A stretch of DNA of 64,000 bases from Turritopsis dohrnii (lineage: Eukaryota > Cnidaria > Hydrozoa > Anthoathecata > Oceaniidae). This document shows, one piece after another, positions 21,643-33,600 of the stretch. Numbering within the stretch: the first letter of the stretch is position 1; each line of letters begins with the position of its first letter. Location: contig BQMF02000040.1 of NCBI GenBank assembly GCA_027922465.2, forward strand, positions 496,001-560,000, given 5' to 3'. The notes under the pieces are model-generated. The model was not told the origin of the DNA. It saw nothing but the letters and a program-made list of their open reading frames with translations, and did no database searches. A program made the translations under genes and the position numbers.

Positions 21643-24600
21643 CTACAAAAGGAAGAAAAGAACAAAAGTTTAAAGTTTCATTCTCCTTAAAAACGAAGCA
21701 CTGTTGGTTTTAAACGACCCTACCTCCGAACCGTATATCTTGACCGGATCTGCGTTATTCACTGTTGTTAATGCGGTTACTATTGCGCCAACTATCAATG
21801 ATGTTAAAACCAAACCAATGAAAACCCATATAATAGTCAAAATGCGCCCTAACACAGTTTGGGGTGTGAAATCACCATAACTAAAACAACAATAAGAAAC
21901 AATTACGGAAAATATATAAAGATATGCGTTCACCTGCAACAAGCGTATCGCATATATTTACAAGAGAGATATTTACAATTTATTCAATTAGTGAGTATTT
22001 CCCAGTTTGCAGAATACCTGATGTTTTGTTTTTTAAGAATTCTTAATCTCATATCCTCATAGCGAAAACATATAGAATTAAGTGGTTCTTGGTTTATCGC
22101 GTAAGATATTAGTGTCAGCTTTGGATTGCATTATAAAGAAAAGGTCGTACCCCTGCGTTCCTTGCGTCACAAACGCCCAATACCACCCTTCTTGTAACCC
22201 AACCAAAAATTTATCAGAGAAATCACCGGCTGAATATCTTTCCTATAAAAATAAATAATAACAAGAAATGACTTCTCAAGACATTTCAAAAACAAATCAT
22301 ACGAAAATGTTGCCAACGTTCACAATTCGTGATTTAAGGTGTGAGTAAGGGAAAAAATCATTGACTTTTCTGAAAGATTTTGTTTTGCACACCAGGATGA
22401 AAGTAACTCTGAATTTTCCAATGGTGAAACTATTTTTTCAGGAGGTGGCTGGGAAGTCTGTTTATTTTCCAAAAACGTTGTATTAGCTAATTTGGCTAAT
22501 TTGTGTACATGAAAGATCATGAAAAAATAAAACATATTGATCATGTTGCGTATTGATCCTTTTGTTTCAAAACTCCGTTTCCTAAATAATTACACGTTGT
22601 TTTTTTTATAAGCAACACGTTTATAAGCAACACTAGTAAATTTTCTCAAAAAGTTAAGCAACAGTACTAAAAGGATCTTACATAAATTAGCAACATGAAA
22701 TTTTGAAATACCTTATCGATAAAAAAAGTCGGCAAAAATGTTAGTCGGCAAAAATGTTAGTCGACAAAAATGTTAGTCACTTTGGACAAAATTTAGTCAC
22801 TTTTTGCTAACTAAATTTTCGCTTTTAGTCACTTTTTGCCGACCAATTTCCAAAACAAAAAATGACGAAGAAAGTTTGGATAATTTGAAAGTTTTTTTAA
22901 GAAATAAAATTCAACACCAAAAAGAAAGGTTAGGTAAATTAGGTTAATTAGCCAATTTCAATAACAGGGCCCGCGCTATGAATTTGAAAGTGGAGGGGCC
23001 ACATTTTATACTGATTAATTTTGAAATCGGCAATTTAGAGTGAAGGCGCCACCATGGTTGGCGCCGAAGGGCAAAGAAAGTTTTTTTAATTTTGACAGCT
23101 CTAGATTGGCTGACAGTGTACTGATTCCTAAAGATTTATGGACCTACAATAATCTTTTAATCATTTTTAAAGAGACCTCCAAAGTAATTATAACTATAAA
23201 AATATAGAAAATGTACCATAAATCAGAATCCACAGATTTCCCAAAAATATTTTTTCTGGGTGGTTTCGAGCCAACAAATTTGTTGGCTATATTTACCAAA
23301 GAAATGTTATACGTAATTTCTTTGTGAAAAGAAAGCTGCCAAAGAGTTGAAACACTTTTGAGTCATTGTTGCTCGAAGCCAAGTTTTCAATCTGCGTGCA
23401 AAAGAGAATGATCGCTCGGGTGTTGCATTTGTAGCTGCACCAACAAGGACTAGTTTCCAAAGAGATTTATTTCTAGTGACGCCGCTTGATTTGACTATAT
23501 TGTCTGTTATCTCCTCGAAATGAGCAACCTTTTCATTTTTAAAAATGGGAGCGGCAGGCAGTGCAGAGATGTCAAGGTCATCCGAGTACTTTTCAAGAGC
23601 GACTATCTCTGTCTGGTAGGGGTCGTTGGACTTGATGGATGTCAAAAGAAACTGCTCGATGCTTGAAAAGAATTGGTAGCGCTTGGTTGCTCAAAACGGT
23701 CCTTAATGGCCGTAGTATAGTGGTTATCACTCTCGTATTTCAAGCGAAAGGTCGGGGTTCAATTCCCCTTGGCGGCGATTCACCATGCGTGAGTGAATGT
23801 ACCATAAGGCCGGGTCAACCCATGCCATGTGAGGGAAATTGGGTAGATGATACATCGGGTGTTGCAGGAAGGTCATCCAGAAGAGCACAGGTCCTTGATT
23901 GGGTTTGTGTCACTCATGAGAGTGTCAAATACTTCGGAACCTCCAACCTAAGTCGTGGCCCCTCCTGTAAAGCAGATGCAATAGCAACTGAGTGAGGCTA
24001 GCCACGTAAAACAATACCAAATAAATAAAATAATATACTACGGTGTCAATTGCATCAAAGTAAATGATTCGGTAGTGGTCGGCTGCTGATTCCGGATTAA
24101 AGCCTGAACGCATAATAATAGCTTTTGGCTGTTCCTTTTTCAGTTGCGTAGCCACACCCGATTTTTTTTAAAATTTTTAAATTTATGTGTAAAAAAAATT
24201 TTTTACTCAGCAAAAAAGTGGGGGGGGCCATGGCCCCCCTGGCCACCCCGGTAGCGCGGGCCCTGAATAACAGTTTTTTTCTTCATTGTAGTATTTTGTG
24301 TATAAACAAAAAAAAGCGTTTTTCACTCTATGTCTTGTGATTGCAAAAGTCAAACTGAATTTCTTTTGTAAATAGAGCTACGTTTGTACAACAAGGTTCA
24401 TTTTCTTTGACTCACTCTAAAATTAAAAATTTTTAGTTTACTTCAAAATTTTTAACATGAGCTTTTAGAGATGTAAATAAGCTTTCCAAAAATGTAATCA
24501 TACTTGATATAAACACATTCTTGTCAAAAGAATTGACTAAAAAAACAAAAACACGTTTTTTCCCCTTATGGTTAAAACATTATACATAGTTAATTAGCTG

Positions 24601-27600
24601 TTTTCATTTAGCGCCTTTTTTTGTGAAGCGATCAGAAACTAAATAGGGCCAGACACTTTTTATTCCATGAAATCATTCAAGTGACTTTACATGCGTTGCA
24701 TTTTGTCTCAAAAATCATCGCTTCGTACAAAAAACCCCCGAAAGTTGAAAGCCAGCTTGAGGAGTGTTGAAAAAATGGGAAAAAAAATACATCCACTGGC
24801 ATGAAGACACCCCAGAAGAAACGAACATTTCCCTGTGGGCAATATCGTCAAAAAGTCACTGCGACGAAGAAAATTTTTATTGAAATCGTGTGTATATTTT
24901 CATGGAAATGCACTCCTTCGCAGAGGTTTTCTAACAAATGAGGCGGCTTAAACATACCGTTAACCAAACAAGAAAACCAATAGCCACCATCATCAGAACA
25001 TTCAACAAAATCATTGGCCATATTCCCAAAACAAGATAGATCATTTCATGTACGACCTCGTTGATGGCTTTGTCCCTAGCCATTAGCACCACTCCCGGAT
25101 GTTCCAACAACGACACATACTTATAACCCATGTATGTATCCAAAATGTCTTGTCCAATCACCGGAAAAGACAAATCAGTGTAATCATCGATCCCGTTAAC
25201 GAGTTTATAGAAGCCGGTCTTCTCAGCGAAACCACCTCGTCCATCATTTTCTATGTCAACTGTGGTTGATATTATACCAGAAGGGCGTTGACATGACCCA
25301 CAGGAAAACGCAATCATATCGTCTAGTAGAAGGGGATAAACTCCGCCCAGTACGCCATTGTCATCTTTGAATATGTAAGGATTCATCAGATAAAAGTTGG
25401 TAGATACAACCTCTGGACATCGGCATGTTGCTACAAATAGCGTAAACAAAATTTCATGCACTTTATATTATAAATGCTGGTGGCTTTGCCTTTTACTTTT
25501 GCAAGACAACCTCAGTTTTTAATTGTCGAAACGTGAAAGAAGACGCAATAGCAGGGGCAGCTTGTGCTTCTCTGTTTGAAAATAATAAGATTCATCTTAC
25601 CACCAATCACAGATGTTGCCACCCCATCTCCATTTTCATTAATTGCAAGAATTTCAACTTCATATTCCGTGTTCGGTTTAAGAGCTGAGTAAGTGAAGTT
25701 GATAAGAGAAGGATGAATCAGAACAGTTGATATCTTGATTTTGGATAAGTCCTTTGGTCTTTCGATGAATCTAATTTTGAAACCCAGCAAGTCACCATGT
25801 ATCTTCTCAATTGGTGGTGTCTCCCAGTTCAAAGTGAGGCTCTTGTGTGTCTTTACAGGACTCAAGCGAACATTTTTAGGGGGAGCAGATGGTGCTTTAA
25901 GATCAGAAAATATGAATTTTGAGAAGTATTGCTCGATAGATCACAAGTTTAATCCCCGATAAACGTTTATCGGAATATATTGCGTGCTCACCTGATGCGT
26001 CTGTCATTGCCGTCGCTCTGTCACATGGTCCATTTCCGAGGCTGTTAAAGGGGCACACGGAAATAACGTAAGCAGTGTTAGGGGTTAATCCTGTGATAGT
26101 TTCGCTCCTTTGTTGGAATAAGACATTTACTTCCTTCACTAATTCATTCGTCTGAAAAAACTGTAGCGAATATCCGAGTGGAATGCCATTCATGGCTGAT
26201 GGATCAACACCAAACCACTCCACATATACAGAAAAGGGTCCATATGAAGTAGCGTTCACTCGACTTGGAGCTTTTTCCGGCACTAAATAAAAATGAAACA
26301 TTTAGATTGTTAGTGTTGCTATGCGGAAATGCATTTTTATTTGTTTGCAGTTACAATAATGATCAGCGAGGTATTGAATATACAGCTTATTTCTCATGAA
26401 CTAACTTACGTTTCTCTAAAGTATACTGTGATAATTCCGGTGATGCAACACCATTACCATCATGTGTGTACGCTAATATCCGGAACGAATACTGTGTACC
26501 CGGCTTCAGGTTGAGTAACTGAGTTTCGTAACTGGTGCTGGCAAAAGATTTATATGGTGCGGATAGGTCTGATTTTTCACGATAAAAAAGAATGTAGCCA
26601 GTGATAATTCCATTTCGATGTTCAGGTGGAACATCGTCCCATGAAGCCAACAAAGAGGTTGCTGACTGAGCAGTGACTTGAAAGTTTTCGGGTGGAGAAG
26701 TTGGTACTAGTAAAATTACGGTGTATACGTTAATTATGCATTGCTAATACAAAGGAATAGCTGAAGGTTAAAAAATGCGTTTTAATGCAAACCTCCCGGC
26801 CCAACAATATATTGATTAGAGGAAGGCAACACTGACAATTTTCCGATGGCTCCTTCCAGTTCAATACTGTTTTGAATATACAAAAATTGATACGAATCCA
26901 ATTCTTCAAAATAAACGGTGTAATTAGCTATTACACTGCCTTTACTAAATAAGAAAAAAATGCATATTATTGTAACGAATCCTACAAAATTTCCGCTAGA
27001 GTTGAAATTATTCTTTGGTTTATTGAATCGTCTATATTTCAACCACAGGATCAACTGGATATTTCAAATCAGCGAAGACAAATAATGGGAGATCCTATTG
27101 ATTAGTACCGAAAACGAGAATACTTTATCAAGATAGCTTCGGTACTTACATCGCTGAATGCAACACAACATTAGTTATTGAACCATTGAATTGGTCTTCG
27201 AATGACGCTAGAAACTAAACAAGCAGATGATACAAGCAAATTATGTTGTTCTAACAAGAGTTTTTGAAACAATTTTATATTTATAATGTATAAAACATCT
27301 TTCGTTAACCATTATTTAAAAATGTCAGGTTTTTATCTCATACAATTTACGCATATGAAATAAAACAGGATTATCAATCTACTAGTACCTGCTCCTCAAT
27401 GTACTCATTAAATTCTTGGAATTCTTGATCAGAGTGAATATTGAATGGCATGTCAAACCGTGTCACAATATTTCCGTAAGCATCTATATCAAGAAGCACA
27501 TTTAATCTTGTAGAATAGTTTTGAGAAGAATGAATAGCTACATATTTCACATGGAAGAAATTATATAGATTTTGCGAAATTATGCAACATTGCATAAGTT

Positions 27601-30600
27601 ATTTCAGATTTTTTACTTGCATTTGACAAACAAATGAAAGCCTTACTTGAACAAGGATGTTGATTGCAAGGGCTTTCTTCCATTATTGACTCTTCACAAT
27701 AGTCTTTACCACCGTAAAGTCCCCGAGAGCAGTTTCGAAATCTTCTCATGCTACCTTTGCTGCATGGTTTATCGCAGGCATACCAATCACTCCAAGGCCC
27801 AGGGAACGCATCAACTAGAATTCAGATTTAGCTTTCAAGTAAACACATGAATTTTATAAAATTGTTTCAAATGTTTAAGTTGAATCGTAGAGTATCAATC
27901 TACTGGCAGATAATCGGATAAACTCTTTAAAAGTCAAGTCGACTCCTCAAAATTTAACGCGTCAAAATAGAAATGTCCTCTATCGCTTCCCTGAATTCCA
28001 TTTCCTTTATAAAAAGCAAGTTATGATATCCATTATTAAGTCATTTTTTGTCGAGTTTTAACAATAAATTAAAATGAAGTACTTGGACAAAAGTGTTCAT
28101 TGCACGGATGCTCTTCTTGAAGATTGCCAATGCATTTGTTTCCACCATGCTGTGGTGTTGGGTTGTCGCAAGATCGTTTTCTTTCGGTAACTCCACCTCC
28201 ACATGGTTTAGAGCAAGTAGACCACATCGTCCAAGTTGTAAAACCACCATGAACTTCAAACAGAAATTATATACTGAGTTAAAAATTGTGATTATTCGTA
28301 CGACCAATTTTTTGGGAGCTTAAATTTTTTTTTTTTTTGATTCTAATTTGGAATAAAAAAATCCGCAGTGGCACAGTCCAAATGAGTTTTGTCATTATTC
28401 GTACAAAGCAACTTCTTGTCGTAACTATGCTGTGATTCTAATTTGGAATAAAACAGTCCGGAATGGCACGGCCTAACTGGTTGTTGTTATTAAAATGAAG
28501 CCCCTCTAACATGTCAAAGTTGTTGTAGGTTACCTTCAATGAATTGATTTTGCACATCAATCGGCAAATCGATCAAAGAAAAATTAGCTTTTGTTGGTTC
28601 GATAAAACAGGGTATCAAACTAAGTGCAATGAAATCAACACAAACTTCAAACATTTCATTTAAATTTTAGTATGTTAATTTCCTAAATTAACGTTTGATT
28701 TCCGCCTGCTTTCTTCTTAAAAGGTAAAGTAGATAGATACTTGAGTCTGGTTTATACTGAAAAGAACTAGCTCTGTTTACTTGGGCAGTGAACAGCACCA
28801 CACGCCTGTACTTCAGTTCTGTCACCGTTGCAAACACCTTGACAATCTCTTGATCTTGTCTGGCTGCCTTCACAAGTTGCTGAGCAATCACTCCAGGGAG
28901 ACCACCGGCTAAAACCAACATCCCCTAAAAAAAGTTATTCATTTCAGGTCAATTTGGTCATTTTTAAAGCATAGACATACCGCGGTAACATCTTGAATTT
29001 CAAAGCTTGCGAACAAGTTATCGGTTAAGTTCGATAAATTCCCACCTTGATCTTTACAGAAACAGAGCCTTCTGAAATTCTCAGATGGTGGCTTCTCATA
29101 GCAACTGACTTGAGCAGGAAGACTTTTATATTCTCCACATTTTCCATTTTGTAAACAATAAGGACCATAACTATTTTTCCAAATTGCATTTGCAATATCA
29201 TCTTCATAATCCACAACTACATCTTTGAAGACTTTAATGCTGTTTCCGGTTTCCAAGTCAGGAGAACAGATCAAAGCTATAGTAGAAGACAATACGAACG
29301 ATTAAAGCAACAGATTACACAAAACAAAACAATGTCAAAGTTTAGCTTGATAACTTTAATAGCAATCTATGGACTGAAGTAGAAAATAATGTCGCATTAG
29401 AAAATAATGCCGCACCGTGGTTTCAATATATGTAGAAAGTAACATTGATTTAGAAATTAATAATAATAAATAAGCCAAAGAATGAAAAATGCAAAAGACA
29501 TATATTGAAACCACGGTGCGGGATTGTTTTCTAACATGACATTATTTTCTAGTACAGGACTCCTTGACCTGTTTAACGAATTTCTGTCGATTTTACAATT
29601 TGATCGGCCCGTCTATTTATTTTATTCTCACCATTACTCCATTACTACCATTAGACCATTACTCCATCTTCTAAGGATGGTTTTCTAACTTATTTTGAAG
29701 GTAACTTGAAGGTTTACATTTCCTTACATTTCTCAGCCTTAAAAGTGTTTTGCTAGAGTATTACATTAGTGTTATTTATACAGTTTTTGGTGTTCCATAT
29801 ATTACGGTACCTTATATCTCTTACTGTCTCTCATGTATATTGTTTATCGTTATGTGCTGTCAATATAACTGCCATTTTATAATTGCTTATCAATGATCAT
29901 TTGTGGAATAAAACCCCAAACGCATTAGACTAGTACGCATTAGTACGTGACACGTGACGCGAATTTTGATACGTTTTGACCTAATTCCGACTGCAAATTT
30001 GCAAACTAGCAAAACAATTATATAAATGATCAATAAATATTAACAAAACATTACATTTTTGCTGGCAAAACTCTGCACAAGACAATCCACCATCGGCAAG
30101 ATACAATCGGCTTTTAGGACAGTCAGTAAAATCCAAACAACCGACATTCTCCCAATAATTTTTTTTGCAATGATGTTGTGGAAGGTTACTTGTACTATAT
30201 GACTGATAGTTTGAACATTTTTTTCGTCTTCTAACTCTTCCTCGAACACATTTTTCTGAACATTCTGACCAATCGCCCCACTCCTCATAAACTCCAAACA
30301 TATCATCTGTGACGAAAAAAGAAAACATACAATTTAAGTCATAGTAAGAAAATTCTATGAAATGCTTGATGTTAAGAGTTATAAGAGAATCCTTCATAAT
30401 TTCTTTCATTCCTTTCAAAAACGCGCTTTAGGGTGTAAAAAAAAGCTATGCCAGTTTAAGAAAAGTGCTTTTTAATTCTAAATATAACATGAAATCCCAG
30501 ATAGTTCTCCCACACACCTCGGTGAAGCACTCAATAATTATCAATTATCAATTATCAGTTGGTGAAGAATGGTTTACCTTCAATCTTCATTGTTGTTGGA

Positions 30601-33600
30601 ACAATAGAGGAACCGTATATGGAGGTGAGTGCAGGTGAAGCTTCTACAGTAAAGAAGTTTCAATAAGCTTGATAGTTTATGAAAACAAAGCTTTGAAATC
30701 ATTGAGAAACTCATTGAGAAACTCCGTAAAATCAAAATATTATTAATTAGCGTTTGACTTCATTCTTACCTAATGTTGTTGTTTCTTGTGCAACATGAGA
30801 TGAGGGCGTCAAATCTGACATCATTTCGGTTTTCAATGATGATGATGGAAGTATGGAACTTTCGTTTAGTATGCTGGAAGAGGAAACTAACTCTGGTGGT
30901 TGGTGTGATAATACTGATGATGAGAGAGATGAAAACGAGGATTTAGATAGCGACGTTGCTGCCAAAGATTGTGATAATGATTGGAGGGATGATGGGGTTA
31001 TTGATTCATTTGTTGCTGGAGTTTGGGAGAAGGATGAAGAGAATATTGGTGTTGATGTTGGTAATGGGGGTTCTGAGGAGTTTTTTGATGAGTTGAATGA
31101 TGGTAGCGTAGACTCAGAGAATCCTGGGGATGAGTTTGAAGATTGCGGGGAGAATGATGACGATGATGATAATGCATTGTTGGAGATGTTGGAGGAGGAC
31201 GGTGAGATTGAAGACGTTGTTATTGATGATGGAGATGGTGTTGATGATAACGACAACGACGCCGCCGATGGTGTTGCTGTAGCAGAGGAAGGTGGTTGGT
31301 TGTGGTTGGAGGAGACGGCCGCTGATGTAGCAGATGAAGGTGGTTGGTTGTGGTTGGAGGAGACGGCTGCTAATTTAGATGTTGATGATAATGTTACGGA
31401 GGAAGAAGAAGCTTAAAAATAAAAACAACATAAATATAAATTATTCAGCTTACACTTCATCTTACAAAATCATTGAATATCACAACCTCGAACCCAGGGT
31501 TTCTTGCCTTTTCGATATACGGATGGCGGCGAAGAAGACCCTGGTCCCGGCTGCTCAAAATCAACAGTATAAGTGTGGATTTTAATTTATGCAATATTTG
31601 CCTCAGTAAGCCCCACATTTTCATAGTTGCTTCTTCGAGTAAGCAAGTTCTGCATAAATTATGTGAAAAATAATAAGTAGACGGCGAACCTTCTATTAGT
31701 ATCAAACAGAAAGATCAGAAGAGAGGGTTCACGATTAATAAACATGGAAATGTTGTGAAGCTTTTTGAAAGGCTGCAACTTGCTTTGTTATCGTGCAACC
31801 TTGATAATATTTGCTTCAAACCTAAACAAATTGTTTGTTTTGAACATTTGTTATTTGAAAGAGATGTTATTTATTGCTGTTTTACCAACTGGTTATGGGA
31901 AATCTTGATTTATCAGTTGCTTCTTAGCTTTTTACGAAGTAGAAAAATTTCAAACATAGTTATCGTTATTAGTCCCCTAAATTCGACCATTGAAAACCAG
32001 ATGAATTGTTTAAACAAGATTGGTATTCCTAAGAGTAATGCAGGAAGAGAATTTGTTACAGATAATATTTTTTTCAGAAGTTAACTGTAGTAATTATGAG
32101 GAAGAAAATGATATAACATTTTTCCCCGTTGATTCTGGGAGGGAAAGCTTAAATTGTTTTCTGTCATCCTGAGGGGGCTCTTAATGAAAAAACTTTAAAA
32201 CTATTTTGGAGCCAAGTATATCAAGATATAATGTTGTGGCTGTGGTCATTGGTGAAGTACACATTGCATCGAGTCGTGGTAAGAAATATATTGTTATTTG
32301 AAAATTTCTACTGCATTTTGGTTTTTTATCATAAAAAACATGGTCTTCGACTTCGCTTTGTGGATATCATCAAACATTAAACATAACATAATTCATATAT
32401 AAATAAGATATCTAGCTCTTTATAATAAAGTAGTACTGTCAATGTTCCTAATTCAGAATAACAAACAATATGGAATGTAAGTCAAAGCAAGTTCAAAATA
32501 TTTTTAAATTAAAAACACTGCACATCACTGTGGATCAAACTAAAACAAAAAATTTTACACTGTTATAATCATGATCTTTATTTATTTTCACCTTTGGAAT
32601 TAGGAAGTCAGAATTAAGATCAATGACAATTACAAACAAAACTATGAAAATATAAATGTAGCTATTTATTTTACATAATATTTGTTTTTTAATTGGGTTT
32701 TATATACCAGTAACAGCAAACCTTACATTTTTGCTGCAAAACTGTATTAGACGTTGTACTAAAATCGAATTGTGTTAACCCTTCATATGCAGTTGTTTCA
32801 AGACTGATGGCGAACCTTTTCTGACACAAACTTTTTAAATTGATGTTTTCTTTGAAAATATTTCGTTTTATACCCAAAAGTATATATGTGTGGGCAATGA
32901 TCGTTAATGACCCCAACAATGGCCAATGGTTGTTTTGTATTTAAAGCTGACCGGATTTTTTTTCTTGCATCAGTGTAATTGACATAGTTATGATTTCATC
33001 ATAGTGTTTATGATATGCAGATGTATGTATGTTGACTTTTTTATTGGTGTTTAAATTTGTAAAGGAAGATTGTGTTGTGTCAAAATTAAGATGCTTTTTC
33101 GATTCTATTGTAGTAACCATTGATTTTGCAGGTGGTTACGTGCTGGTTTCAGGTGAACCAGCAGACATTCGTTTAATGGAAAATTTTTGTCTTTATTCAA
33201 TTTGACTTCTCCTCTGATTTAAGATTTTCTCCAAGAAATATAGTTTCTGAAAAGCCGTCACCAACATGTATGTTTACACCACATACCGTTGAGATTTTCC
33301 TGCTTAAGTTTTTTCTTTTCACCAGACACAGATTGTACTTTCAACAAAAAGCTGTTGTCAGTAACAGTAAGACTGCACAATCTGCATGTTCCTCCAACTC
33401 TAGGTTTTCGAGAATAGACTTTTTTTAGGAGTAATTTTCAATAACTCTTCGTACATTTAACTAAAAAATTATATTCATCAGTCAACTGATATGCCACTTG
33501 AAAATTATGGGGAAGGAACGGCACAAATTAGTCAGAGAACTAAAAGTCACACTGGCAGCCTTTAACTAAAAAATATTTTATTAAAATCATTATCATCCTA

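Larger units (their letters stand above)
22965..24265. mobile_element. hAT element (ZMYM1-like transposase remnant) with nested SINE
   Basis: The termini are CAGGGCCCGCGCTA and its inverse TAGCGCGGGCCCTG. AATAACAG occurs at both flanks (22,960-22,967 and 24,266-24,273), an 8-bp duplication overlapping the CAG start. The minus strand holds a broken transposase: an N-terminal piece at 24,155-24,050 (DHYRIIYFDAID), then, after the SINE, DRFEQP, FFSSIEQFLLTSIKSNDPYQ and the C-terminal dimerisation region ATNATPERSFSFARRLKTWL (to 23,307). A frameshift follows DRFEQP. It lies in the intron between the S1 exon and the pore exon of the channel gene. Confidence 0.85.

Noticed and set aside
23639..23995. 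118-residue ORF on the plus strand
   Set aside because: It is made of SINE sequence plus antisense hAT transposase.
30853..31416. 187-residue acidic open frame on the plus strand
   Set aside because: It lies exactly opposite the Ser/Thr-rich exon. Asp/Glu codons are what Ser codons give in antisense, and the exon has good splice sites and phase on the minus strand.
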